From assembly GCA_949290475.1 (NCBI GenBank), contig CASESB010000006.1, positions 1-48,282 on the forward strand: a stretch of DNA of 48,282 nt, read 5' to 3'. The translations under genes were made by a program, and so were the position numbers. How positions within the stretch are numbered: the first letter of the stretch is position 1; the number at the start of each line of letters is the position of its first letter. The notes below the pieces were generated by a model. It was not told where the DNA came from and did not search any database. It was given only the letters and a program-made list of their open reading frames with translations. Shown here one piece after another: positions 9,840-17,066 of this stretch. The DNA comes from an uncultured Bacillota bacterium. GTDB taxonomy: Bacteria > Bacillota > Clostridia > Peptostreptococcales > Anaerovoracaceae.

Positions 9840-10511
9840 TCAGTCTTTTCTGTCTTTTTTCGATATGACTATGAGCAGCCTTCCGTCCTTTACCGATATC
9901 ACGGCGTTCGCGTCGGCAAACTCGTTGCTGACACCGAGGGGAAAGTCCCTCGTGAGGGTGTGATCGTCGATATTGTATTTGGCCCCTTTGATGGTGACAC
10001 CGCGTGATGTTTCAGAAAGGGAGAACACCGACAGATAACTGTCTTTTTCGTACGGCAGCGTGACGCTGCCGTCTTTTTTTGAGTCGACGATAAAACAGCG
10101 GTTCAGGCCGTCCATCATCGTGAGACTGTCAAAGCGGGAGTCGTACCTGTAAAGGAGCTGCAGGTTCGCCACCGTATGATCGAGCCGGCCACCTATGCCG
10201 CCCAGTATCAGCAGCTCGTCAAAGCCCGCTTCGGCAGCGGTTTTTATGGCGAGATCGAGATCCGTGTAGTCCTTTTCGGGAGAAAATTCCTTTATGTCCA
10301 TATCCTCCGGCGGGGAAAGTTCCGTGGAGTCGAAGTCGCCGAGAAGCATATCGGGCCTTATGCCGCATCCGAGAGCGATGTCGTATCCTCCGTCGGCGCA
10401 TATGACGTAATCGCGTTCGTTTATGAGGGCGTCCGTATCAGGAAGTTTTTCCACGTACGATGTTATTATTACGGCTCTGTTGCCATGCTTGTTGTCGATA
10501 GTCCTGTTCAT
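9840..10511 (-). CDS. thiN: Thiamine pyrophosphokinase
   Basis: A 223-residue enzyme that pyrophosphorylates thiamine to thiamine diphosphate. Family motifs are visible: CADGGYDIALGCGIRPDMLLGDFDS (catalytic Asp pair region), FSPEKDYTDLDLAIKTA and GGIGGRLDHTVANLQLL, followed by a C-terminal beta-rich thiamine-binding domain. The start is ATG at 10509-10511. It is convergent with glpK and separated from it by 78 bases. Its coding sequence contains a perfect hairpin plus T-run that acts on the opposite strand. Confidence 0.93.
   Translation of the reverse strand: MNRTIDNKHGNRAVIITSYVEKLPDTDALINERDYVICADGGYDIALGCGIRPDMLLGDFDSTELSPPEDMDIKEFSPEKDYTDLDLAIKTAAEAGFDELLILGGIGGRLDHTVANLQLLYRYDSRFDSLTMMDGLNRCFIVDSKKDGSVTLPYEKDSYLSVFSLSETSRGVTIKGAKYNIDDHTLTRDFPLGVSNEFADANAVISVKDGRLLIVISKKDRKD
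10052..10080 (+). terminator. Plus-strand intrinsic terminator embedded in thiN
   Basis: ACGGCAGCG (10052-10060), a three-base loop, CGCTGCCGT (10064-10072), then C and seven T. The nine-base stem is perfect. The T-run is on the plus strand only, so it would stop transcripts coming from glpK. It is encoded within antisense thiN codons. Confidence 0.75.
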
Positions 10512-10557
10512 TTTAAAAATTCCCGCCTATTTTAATGATATTGATAATTATAACCCC

Positions 10558-10586
10558 TTGAAAAACCGTAAAGCAAGATATATAAT
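10558..10586 (+). promoter_or_regulatory. Sigma-A promoter for the NifU-like gene
   Basis: TTGAAA at 10558-10563, 17 bases, TATAAT at 10581-10586. The start codon is at 10623. No clear terminator separates this gene from abfD, so the same promoter may read into abfD. Confidence 0.8.
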
Positions 10587-10622
10587 AACATTGTACAGAA
10601 CATAATGAGGTGACGGCGCTTT

Positions 10623-10904
10623 ATGGAAGAGCAGATCAAGAAAGTATTAAAGGAAAAAGTAGACCCTGTGCTGGCAGCACATTACGGCGGAGCCGTGCTC
10701 ACCGGATATGAGGACGGTGTTGCTATGGTGAAACTGACCGGTCAGTGTGCGTCATGCCCGTCGGCTCAGTCCACGATAGAAGAAGTGGTGAAGAGCATAG
10801 TGATGGACAATATCCAGGGTGTGAAGGATGTGGTCTTGGATACTTCCGTTAGCGAGGATCTTCTCGATATGGCGAGGAAAATATTGAGAAAAGACAAGCA
10901 TTAG
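10623..10904 (+). CDS. NifU C-terminal-domain Fe-S scaffold/carrier protein
   Basis: A 93-residue single-domain protein of the NifU-C/Nfu family, with the CxxC pair in GQCASCPSAQ (about residues 39-42). These proteins bind a [4Fe-4S] cluster between two subunits and hand it to client enzymes. The length is typical of stand-alone Nfu-type proteins. It is placed 90 bases upstream of abfD, whose product needs a [4Fe-4S] cluster. The neighbourhood suggests a delivery role, but this is inference from position. The ribosome binding site AGGTG is rather far (about 11 bases) from ATG 10623. Confidence 0.9.
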   Translation: MEEQIKKVLKEKVDPVLAAHYGGAVLTGYEDGVAMVKLTGQCASCPSAQSTIEEVVKSIVMDNIQGVKDVVLDTSVSEDLLDMARKILRKDKH

Positions 10905-10936
10905 TTATTTCTGTGACGTTAAAATTGTTCGTGGTT

Positions 10937-10964
10937 TCTCGCTCCGCAATCAAGCGTTGTGAGA
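10937..10964. promoter_or_regulatory. Imperfect dyad upstream of abfD
   Basis: TCTC-GC-TC-CGC at 10937-10947 mirrors GCG-TTGT-GAGA at 10954-10964. CGC/GCG and TCTC/GAGA pair, with mismatches between. It could be an operator or a small leader hairpin ahead of the abfD ribosome binding site (AAAGGAG at 10978-10984). Weak evidence. Confidence 0.3.
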
Positions 10965-10994
10965 GATTAAATCTAATAAAGGAGTGATTTTAAT

Positions 10995-12467
10995 ATGTTA
11001 ATGACAGGAGCACAGTATATTGAAAGCTTGAGGAAAATGAAGACGAGAGTCTACATGTTCGGCGAAGAGGTAAAGGACTGGGTAGATCATCCTATCATCA
11101 GACCTTCGATAAACTGCGTGGCAGTTACTTACGATCTCGCGAACGATCCTGAGTATGCCGACCTCATGACTGCCAAATCCAGCCTTACAGGCGAGACTAT
11201 CAACAGGTTCACGCATCTTCACCAGAGCACGGAAGACCTTAAGAAAAAGGTTAAGATGCTGAGACTGTGCGGACAGAAGACAGCTTCATGCTTCCAGAGA
11301 TGCGTAGGTATGGACGCGTTCAATGCTGTATTCTCCACGACATATGAAACTGACAAGAAGTACGGTACGAATTATCATGAAAACTTCAAGAAGTTCCTCG
11401 AAATGGTTCAGAAGAACGACTATGTAGTTGACGGAGCCATGACTGACCCTAAGGGTGACAGAGGACTTGCTCCTAGCGCTCAGAGAGACCCTGACCTGTT
11501 TGTACATATCGTTGAGAGAAGAGAAGACGGTATCGTGGTAAGCGGAGCAAAGGCTCACCAGACAGGTACTATAAATTCACACTGGCACATCATCATGCCT
11601 ACACAGGCAATGAAGGAAGCTGACAAGGATTACGCTGTATCGTTTGCATGTCCTACAGATGCTGAGGGTATGTACATGATCTACGGAAGACAGTCATGCG
11701 ACACCAGAAAACTGGAAGAGGGAGCTGACGTTGACCTCGGTAACAGAACTTACGGCGGACAGGAAGCTCTGGTAGTATTCGACAACGTATTCATCCCTAA
11801 CGAGTACATCTTCCTCGCAGGCGAGTATGACTTTGCCGGAATGATGGTAGAGAGATTCGCAGGATATCACAGACAGTCCTACGGCGGATGCAAAGTAGGC
11901 GTTGGCGACGTTCTGATCGGTGCTGCTGCTCTGGCTGCAGAGTACAACGGTGCTCAGAAGGCTTCCCACATCAAGGACAAGCTGATCGAGATGATCCACC
12001 TGAACGAGACTCTGTACTGCTGCGGTATCGCATGCTCCTCGGAAGGACATCCTACTCAGGCAGGAAACTACGAGATCGACCTGCTGCTGGCAAATGTCTG
12101 CAAGCAGAACGTAACGAGATTCCCTTACGATATCACGAGACTGGCAGAGGATATCGCAGGCGGACTCATGGTTACTATGCCGTCTGAGAAAGACTTCAAG
12201 TCCGACGTAAAGGTAGGCAGAAACGGCGAAACTATCGGAGAGATCTGCAACAAGTACTTCGCTGCTGCTCCTTCGTGCACAACTGAAGAGAGAATGAGAA
12301 TACTCAGATTCATCGAGAACATCTGCCTTGGATCTTCGGCTGTAGGATACAGAACAGAATCCCTCCACGGCGCAGGATCCCCTCAGGCTCAGAGGATCAT
12401 GATCTCCAGACAGGGAAATCTCGAAGCGAAGAAAGAGCTGGCTAAGGCTATCGCTCACATCAAATAG
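10995..12467 (+). CDS. abfD: 4-Hydroxybutyryl-CoA dehydratase / vinylacetyl-CoA isomerase
   Basis: A 490-residue flavin and [4Fe-4S] enzyme that dehydrates 4-hydroxybutyryl-CoA to crotonyl-CoA through a ketyl radical. The residues known from the Clostridium aminobutyricum enzyme fall at identical numbers here: cluster ligands C99, C103, H292 and C299, plus Y296, K300, E257 and E455. The length is also the same. The start at ATG 10995 follows AAAGGAG. It is followed by its own terminator, so it is separable from abfT. Codon choice (CCT, GCT, ATC, GTA, AGA) differs clearly from neighbours and suggests very high expression. Catalytic assignment is firm. Confidence 0.97.
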   Translation: MLMTGAQYIESLRKMKTRVYMFGEEVKDWVDHPIIRPSINCVAVTYDLANDPEYADLMTAKSSLTGETINRFTHLHQSTEDLKKKVKMLRLCGQKTASCFQRCVGMDAFNAVFSTTYETDKKYGTNYHENFKKFLEMVQKNDYVVDGAMTDPKGDRGLAPSAQRDPDLFVHIVERREDGIVVSGAKAHQTGTINSHWHIIMPTQAMKEADKDYAVSFACPTDAEGMYMIYGRQSCDTRKLEEGADVDLGNRTYGGQEALVVFDNVFIPNEYIFLAGEYDFAGMMVERFAGYHRQSYGGCKVGVGDVLIGAAALAAEYNGAQKASHIKDKLIEMIHLNETLYCCGIACSSEGHPTQAGNYEIDLLLANVCKQNVTRFPYDITRLAEDIAGGLMVTMPSEKDFKSDVKVGRNGETIGEICNKYFAAAPSCTTEERMRILRFIENICLGSSAVGYRTESLHGAGSPQAQRIMISRQGNLEAKKELAKAIAHIK

Positions 12468-12508
12468 TGAAACGGTAAGACTGACAGCTTGATATTTGCG
12501 AAAATCCT

Positions 12509-12543
12509 GAGGCCGCTTTGTAGCCCGAAGCGGTCTCTTTTTT
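12509..12543 (+). terminator. Terminator after abfD
   Basis: GAGGCCGCTT (12509-12518) pairs with AAGCGGTCTC (12528-12537), ten pairs with one G-U, followed by six T. It is a strong intrinsic terminator between abfD and abfT. Confidence 0.85.
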
Positions 12544-12591
12544 CAGATTTACTGAAAACGATAATTACAAGCATAAAGGATATAACAGTTT

Positions 12592-14193
12592 ATGAAATGC
12601 GGAGTTAGATTTTGCGGGGGATGCAATCCCCGGTTTGATCGAGGCAAAGCTCTAAGAGAAATTGAAAAAGACGTAAATGATCTGTCGTTTTCCCACGCGG
12701 TCGAGGGTGAGAGTTACGACGCTCTGCTCGTTATAAACGGCTGTCCGGCGCGATGTGCCGCTTACGAACATTTCGATGCCGGCGGCAGGATATATACGTT
12801 GTGGGAACCGGAACAGATAGAAGAAGTGAAGAAGCAGCTTGCGGGAATGCAGGCGGAAAATGGAGGATCTATAGTTATGGATTGGAAAAAGATTTACGAA
12901 GACAGAAAAATGTCTGCTGATGAAGCCGTAAAACTTATCAAGTCCGGTGATACGGTAGTTCTGGCTCACTGTGTCGCCGAGCCGGTTGCGGTAGTGGACG
13001 CTATGGTAGCCAACAAGAACCTTTACAAGGATGTTACGGTATCTCACATGGTTACCCTCGGCAAGGGCGAGTACTCAAAGCCTGAGAACAGCGATGTTTT
13101 CAGATATGAGGGATGGTTCACAAGCCCTTCGACGAGGAATTCGATAGCTCAGGGCCACGGTGATTTCATACCGGTATTCTTCCACGAAATACCTAGTCTC
13201 ATCAGAAGAGATATACTTCATGTAGATGTGATGATGGTAACGGTAACTCCTCCTGATGAGCACGGATACTGCAATATCGGAGTATCCTCCGACTACACCG
13301 TACAGGGCATCAGGTCGGCGAGAGCTGTCATAGCCGAAGTCAACGATCAGGTTCCTACGGTATTCGGAGATACGTTCGTTCACGTGAGTGAAATAGATGC
13401 GTTCGTTGAACATTCACGTCCGCTCTTTGAAAGTGCTCCTGCCAAGATCACGGAAGTTGAAGAAGCAATAGGAAAGAACTGCGCATCCCTCATCGATGAC
13501 GGCGCTACGCTGCAGCTGGGTATCGGTGCTATTCCTGACGCTGTACTGGCACAGCTGGGAGACAAGAAGCACCTGGGTATCCACTCGGAGATGATCGCAG
13601 ACGGCGTCGTAGATCTGTACGAAAAGGGCGCTATAGACTGTACGGAGAAGGGCATCGACGAAGGAAAGATGGTCGTTACATTCCTTATGGGAACAAAGAA
13701 GCTGTATGACTTCTGCGACAAGAACCCGGTAGTTGAGCTGAGGACGGTAGACTACGTAAACCATCCTGAGGTGGTTTCCCAGCTGAAGAACCTGGTATGC
13801 ATCAACTCCTGCGTACAGGTGGACTTCATGGGTCAGGTCGTTTCCGACAGTATCGGTATCAAGCAGATATCCGGAGTAGGCGGACAGGTAGACTTCGTAA
13901 GAGGTGCCGGAATGTCTCACGACGGTAAGGGAATATCCATCATGGCTATGCCTTCCGTAACTGTAAAGAAGGATGGAAGCAAGATCTCCAAGATCGTTCC
14001 GTTCATCGATCACGGCGCTGCGGTAACCACGTCCAGAAACGATGTTGACTATGTCGTTACCGAGTACGGTATCGCAAGACTCAAGGGAGCAAACCTCAAA
14101 GACAGAGCAAGACAGCTCATCGACATAGCTCACCCTGAGTTCAGAGACGAGCTGAAGGCTCAGTTCAAGGAAAGATTCAACGCTGAGTATTGA
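12592..14193 (+). CDS. abfT: 4-Hydroxybutyrate CoA-transferase with N-terminal Cys-rich extension
   Basis: The open frame encodes 533 residues. Residues 96-533 (from MDWKKIYEDR) form a complete 438-residue AbfT that moves CoA from acetyl-CoA or butyryl-CoA to 4-hydroxybutyrate. In AbfT numbering the catalytic glutamate is E238 (HSEMI), exactly as in C. aminobutyricum. Residues 1-95 are a separate Cys-rich module with C3, C8, C11 (RFCGGCNPRFDR) and C51, C55 (NGCPARCAAY). Its function is unknown to me; metal or cluster binding is plausible. An internal ATG at 12877 has its own GGAGG, so the transferase may also start there. The upstream ATG 12592 has only a weak AAAGGA. Transferase identity is firm; the fusion is uncertain. 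Confidence 0.93.
   Translation: MKCGVRFCGGCNPRFDRGKALREIEKDVNDLSFSHAVEGESYDALLVINGCPARCAAYEHFDAGGRIYTLWEPEQIEEVKKQLAGMQAENGGSIVMDWKKIYEDRKMSADEAVKLIKSGDTVVLAHCVAEPVAVVDAMVANKNLYKDVTVSHMVTLGKGEYSKPENSDVFRYEGWFTSPSTRNSIAQGHGDFIPVFFHEIPSLIRRDILHVDVMMVTVTPPDEHGYCNIGVSSDYTVQGIRSARAVIAEVNDQVPTVFGDTFVHVSEIDAFVEHSRPLFESAPAKITEVEEAIGKNCASLIDDGATLQLGIGAIPDAVLAQLGDKKHLGIHSEMIADGVVDLYEKGAIDCTEKGIDEGKMVVTFLMGTKKLYDFCDKNPVVELRTVDYVNHPEVVSQLKNLVCINSCVQVDFMGQVVSDSIGIKQISGVGGQVDFVRGAGMSHDGKGISIMAMPSVTVKKDGSKISKIVPFIDHGAAVTTSRNDVDYVVTEYGIARLKGANLKDRARQLIDIAHPEFRDELKAQFKERFNAEY
12862..12879 (+). promoter_or_regulatory. Internal ribosome binding site and start for free AbfT
   Basis: GGAGG at 12862-12866, a 10-base gap, ATG at 12877-12879, in frame within the larger reading frame. 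Initiation here gives a 438-residue product whose numbering matches characterised AbfT, so this may be the main start of the transferase. Confidence 0.65.
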
Positions 14194-14262
14194 TCGGTTT
14201 TAGATTCACTTAAACGTGAGTTTGTAAAATATATCTGAAGTTGTAAGAAAAGAGGTAAAATT

Positions 14263-15387
14263 ATGCAAGCATTAAGAGTAGTTCCTGCTATCCATTACTT
14301 TGACACGTTCAAGGATTTCAATGACGAGTTCAAGCTGGGAAAGGGAGACATCCTCGTGACTAACCAGTGGATGTACGATCCGTACGTAAAGCCGCTGGGC
14401 ATAGATATGCCTGTAATATATCAGGAAAAGTACGGCGCCGGCGAACCTACGGACGAGATGATGGACGCCATGAAGGCTGAAATGGATAAGTATGAATTCG
14501 ACAGGATCATAGCTTTCGGCGGCGGTACTATCGTTGACTGCTGCAAGGTACTTGCCTGCGACATCCCTGACAAGGTTGCGGATCTGTACACCGGCAAGGT
14601 TGCTCCTAAGAGAGTGAAGAAGCTGGTAGTAGTTCCTACTACGTGCGGAACAGGTTCGGAAGTAACCAACGTAGCCGTAGCTTCCATCCCTTCCCTGAAC
14701 CTCAAGAAAGGTATAGCAGACGAAGAGACTTACGCTGACATCGCTGTACTGATTCCTGAGTCGCTGCAGGGCCTGCCTGACAAGGTATTCGCCACTTCTT
14801 CGGTAGACGCTCTGATACACGCTGTTGAATCGTATCTGTCGCCAAAGGCTTCTCCGTTCACTGAGATGTATTCGGAAAAGGCTATCGACATGATCATGAA
14901 CGGCTACAAGAAGATCATAGCCGCAGGCGGCAACACTGCCGAGAACAGAAAGCCTTATCTGAAAGACTTCTGCCTCGCTGCCAACTATGCCGGAATCGCT
15001 TTCGGTAACGCAGGATGCGCAGCAGTTCACGCTCTTTCCTATGCTCACGGCGGAGCTTTCCACATCGCTCACGGTGAAGCCAACTTCATCTGCTTCACGG
15101 AAGTATTCAAGATGTACATGAGAAAGCAGCCTAAGGGCAAGATAGAGGTTCTTAACAAGATGCTGGCAGACGTTATGGGCTGCGATGTTGATAACGTATA
15201 TCCTGCACTGGATGAGTTCCTGGGCAAGATCCTGGAGAAGAAGCCGCTCAGAGATTACGGCATGACTCCTGAACAGTCAGCTGAGTTTGCTAAGTCGACT
15301 ATCGACAATCAGCAGAGACTGCTGGGCAACAACTACGTAGATCTTTCAGAAGCTGAGATCAAGGAGATATTCGACAACCTGTACTAA
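14263..15387 (+). CDS. abfH: 4-Hydroxybutyrate dehydrogenase, iron-type alcohol dehydrogenase
   Basis: A 374-residue group III (iron-containing) alcohol dehydrogenase that interconverts succinate semialdehyde and 4-hydroxybutyrate with NAD(H). The nucleotide-binding FGGGTIVDCCKV (about residues 86-97) is followed by TTCGTGSEVT. The metal site is formed by D and H in SVDALIHAVESY and by the two histidine segments VHALSYAHGG and FHIAHGEAN. The assignment to 4-hydroxybutyrate rather than another alcohol rests on the abfD-abfT context. The ribosome binding site AAAGAGG precedes ATG 14263. Codon use matches abfD and abfT. Confidence 0.92.
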   Translation: MQALRVVPAIHYFDTFKDFNDEFKLGKGDILVTNQWMYDPYVKPLGIDMPVIYQEKYGAGEPTDEMMDAMKAEMDKYEFDRIIAFGGGTIVDCCKVLACDIPDKVADLYTGKVAPKRVKKLVVVPTTCGTGSEVTNVAVASIPSLNLKKGIADEETYADIAVLIPESLQGLPDKVFATSSVDALIHAVESYLSPKASPFTEMYSEKAIDMIMNGYKKIIAAGGNTAENRKPYLKDFCLAANYAGIAFGNAGCAAVHALSYAHGGAFHIAHGEANFICFTEVFKMYMRKQPKGKIEVLNKMLADVMGCDVDNVYPALDEFLGKILEKKPLRDYGMTPEQSAEFAKSTIDNQQRLLGNNYVDLSEAEIKEIFDNLY

Positions 15388-15433
15388 TCAGCTGCATCTG
15401 AAGACGATGCTACAGTAAAAACACGATACAAGA

Positions 15434-15474
15434 GGCTGCCGCACCGGATATATCGTCCGCTGCGGCAGCCTTTT
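15434..15474 (+). terminator. Terminator after abfH
   Basis: GGCTGCCGCA (15434-15443) pairs perfectly with TGCGGCAGCC (15461-15470), with a small inner CGGA/TCCG stem, followed by TTTT. It closes the fermentation cluster. Confidence 0.85.
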
Positions 15475-15523
15475 CGCTGTGTCTGAAAATGGTGTGGTCA
15501 GATCGCTTAAGGCTCTTTCGCGG

Positions 15524-15555
15524 TTGCCTGATGATGATATTTGTGGTAATATAAT
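15524..15555 (+). promoter_or_regulatory. Possible promoter for the DUF975 gene
   Basis: TTGCCT at 15524-15529 with TAATAT at 15547-15552 (17-base spacer) or the better TATAAT at 15550-15555 (20-base spacer). It is about 65 bases upstream of the start codon. Confidence 0.45.
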
Positions 15556-15618
15556 TAAGATTGAGTAACCGCCGTCTCGCCATGGCGGTGTAAAACGGTG
15601 AAAAAGAGAGGTAACGAT

Positions 15619-16689
15619 ATGCAACAGAATATGATGGGACCGAACATCATAATCACGGAATCCAGCAGCAATCTGAGAGCGCTGGGCAGAAATGCCCTGG
15701 CAGGCAAGTGGAAGGTGGCTGTGATAGCTCTGGTGATCTATGAATTGTGTATAGGCATCCCACCTGTTATTTTGAATGAGCTGTTCGGCGTGAATGTAGC
15801 CGATGTTTACTACAATTACGGATCGACGCAGGTGTATTACGACTACAGCTATGTATATGAGAGCATGCCGTCGTACTCGATCCTCAGCAGTATATACATC
15901 ATACTGGTGACGGGAGCCTTTACGCTGGGAATAACGCTGTTCTTCCTGGCGCTGTTCAGAAGGCAGAACGTAGGCGCCGGCGATATATTTCTGGGCTTTG
16001 AGCAGTTCGTCAGGGCTATGGGCCTGCTGCTGTTCCAGACGCTGTTCATCTTCCTGTGGTCGCTGCTGCTGATCATACCGGGAATAATAGCCGCTATAAG
16101 GTACAGCCAGGCGTTTTTCATCTTCGCAGACGATCCGGAAAAGAGCATAAGACAGTGCATGAATGAAAGCAAGCAGATGATGAAGGGCAACTGCTGGAAG
16201 TATTTCTGCCTCGATCTGTCGTTTATCGGCTGGATACTGCTTTCGGCGCTGCCGCCGGTGATACTGGAGCAGCTGGCAGCGACGCTGAACGCACCGGTGT
16301 TCATTCAGGCGCTCATTTCAGTGTTCGCTTACCTGTGTCTCGTTCCGGTGACCGCATACCGTTTTTCGGCCTTTACAGGATTTTATGAGATCCTTGCCGG
16401 TCATCTGATAAAGGAGACGGAACCGGCGCCGATAGACCCTGAGGTCATAGCGGCGGCGGCAGCCATACCTGAAGAGGTGCCGGAGCGCAGGGAGGATGTC
16501 GGCTCTGAAGAGAGCACAGCGGAAGAAAGCTCTGATAATTTGAGAGCAGAGGGCAATACGCCGGCTGAAGCGCTGGCTGAAACTGCAGACGAAAAAAGCA
16601 AGGCCGAAGAAGCCGATGCAGCTGAGCATTTCAATGTAGCCGCAGTCATGGAAAACGATGATAGCAGGAATCAGGAAAAGAAGGACTGA
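15619..16689 (+). CDS. DUF975-family membrane protein with acidic C-terminal tail
   Basis: About 356 residues. The start is ATG 15619, placed six bases after AGAGGT; an in-frame GTG at 15598 has no site. Around six hydrophobic segments span the first 260 residues. DUF975 features include LRALGRNALAGKWKVAVIAL near the N-terminus and a soluble loop with DDPEKSIRQCMNESKQMMKGNCWKY in pieces. The last 80 residues are a Glu/Ala-rich disordered tail (EEVPERREDVGSEEST). Function is not known for this family. No operon partner: a terminator lies upstream and a structured intergenic region downstream. Confidence 0.8.
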   Translation: MQQNMMGPNIIITESSSNLRALGRNALAGKWKVAVIALVIYELCIGIPPVILNELFGVNVADVYYNYGSTQVYYDYSYVYESMPSYSILSSIYIILVTGAFTLGITLFFLALFRRQNVGAGDIFLGFEQFVRAMGLLLFQTLFIFLWSLLLIIPGIIAAIRYSQAFFIFADDPEKSIRQCMNESKQMMKGNCWKYFCLDLSFIGWILLSALPPVILEQLAATLNAPVFIQALISVFAYLCLVPVTAYRFSAFTGFYEILAGHLIKETEPAPIDPEVIAAAAAIPEEVPERREDVGSEESTAEESSDNLRAEGNTPAEALAETADEKSKAEEADAAEHFNVAAVMENDDSRNQEKKD

Positions 16690-16852
16690 CTTTGATCATA
16701 AGTTTTTTCTGTTCTTTGCAGTTGTTCTGTGCTTTTGGCCTGGATGACTGCATAAATCAATGGGCTTGAATGATTTTGAATGATGTGAACCTCTTTATAG
16801 AGGGTTTGAATGGGCTCATTCGTGGCTTTAATCCTGCAAACGCACAAAATTT

Positions 16853-16888
16853 TGCAGTCATATATAATAAAATTTAAAAATGACTGCA
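16853..16888. repeat. Inverted repeat TGCAGTCA/TGACTGCA around a TATAAT box
   Basis: TGCAGTCA at 16853-16860 and TGACTGCA at 16881-16888 are perfect inverted copies flanking TATAAT (16863-16868). A third copy, TGACTGCA, lies at 16745-16752. They could be regulator sites controlling the promoter, or the arms of a hairpin. The -35 region is poor, as expected for a regulated promoter. Confidence 0.5.
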
Positions 16889-16970
16889 GACAATCGGTGC
16901 CAACAACATAGCAGGTGGTTTATTTGCCGTTCATGTCATGCGTGAACGGCGAGGACTTATATGCCTCGCA

Positions 16971-17012
16971 AAAGAGCCGGACGCTGACAAGTTTCGCAAG
17001 TCAGCGTCCGGC
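16971..17012 (-). terminator. Second minus-strand terminator-like hairpin
   Basis: A perfect 13-base stem (16976-16988 with 17000-17012). Read on the minus strand it is followed by TCTTTT, so it would back up the first terminator for the gene ending at 17067. Confidence 0.55.
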
Positions 17013-17020
17013 AAAAATTT

Positions 17021-17049
17021 AAAACCCCGTGTGCAGACACGGGGTTTTT
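17021..17049. terminator. Bidirectional terminator
   Basis: AAAACCCCGTGT (17021-17032), a four-base loop, ACACGGGG then five T (17037-17049). The A-run and T-run make it functional on both strands: for the candidate small RNA on plus and for the acidic-tailed membrane protein on minus. Confidence 0.8.
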
Positions 17050-17066
17050 ATACTTTGCGTTTCTGA

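Larger units (their letters stand above)
16875..17049 (+). ncRNA. Candidate structured small RNA
   Basis: A transcript from the TATAAT box at 16863-16868 would contain four successive hairpins. They are GCCGTTCA/TGAACGGC (16926-16933 with 16943-16950), GCGAGG/CCTCGC (16949-16954 with 16964-16969, sharing two bases with the first), a perfect 13-base stem at 16976-16988 with 17000-17012, and CCCCGTGT/ACACGGGG (17025-17032 with 17037-17044) followed by five T. It matches no RNA family I can recall; 6S, SRP and tmRNA features were looked for and not seen. The alternative is that these are stacked terminators of the minus-strand gene. Confidence 0.4.
16690..17066. other. Gene-free region with operator-like repeats and four hairpins
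   Basis: No convincing coding frame. The left part holds a short CCTCT/AGAGG hairpin (16790-16803) and two TTTGAATG-like repeats. The right part holds a TATAAT box, copies of TGACTGCA in both orientations and four successive hairpins ending in a terminator. Details are given as separate entries. Confidence 0.7.

Noticed and set aside
16875..17049. 6S RNA, SRP RNA or tmRNA
   Set aside because: No long bulged hairpin closed by pairing ends, no SRP GGAAG-type core and no tmRNA tag or tRNA-like ends.
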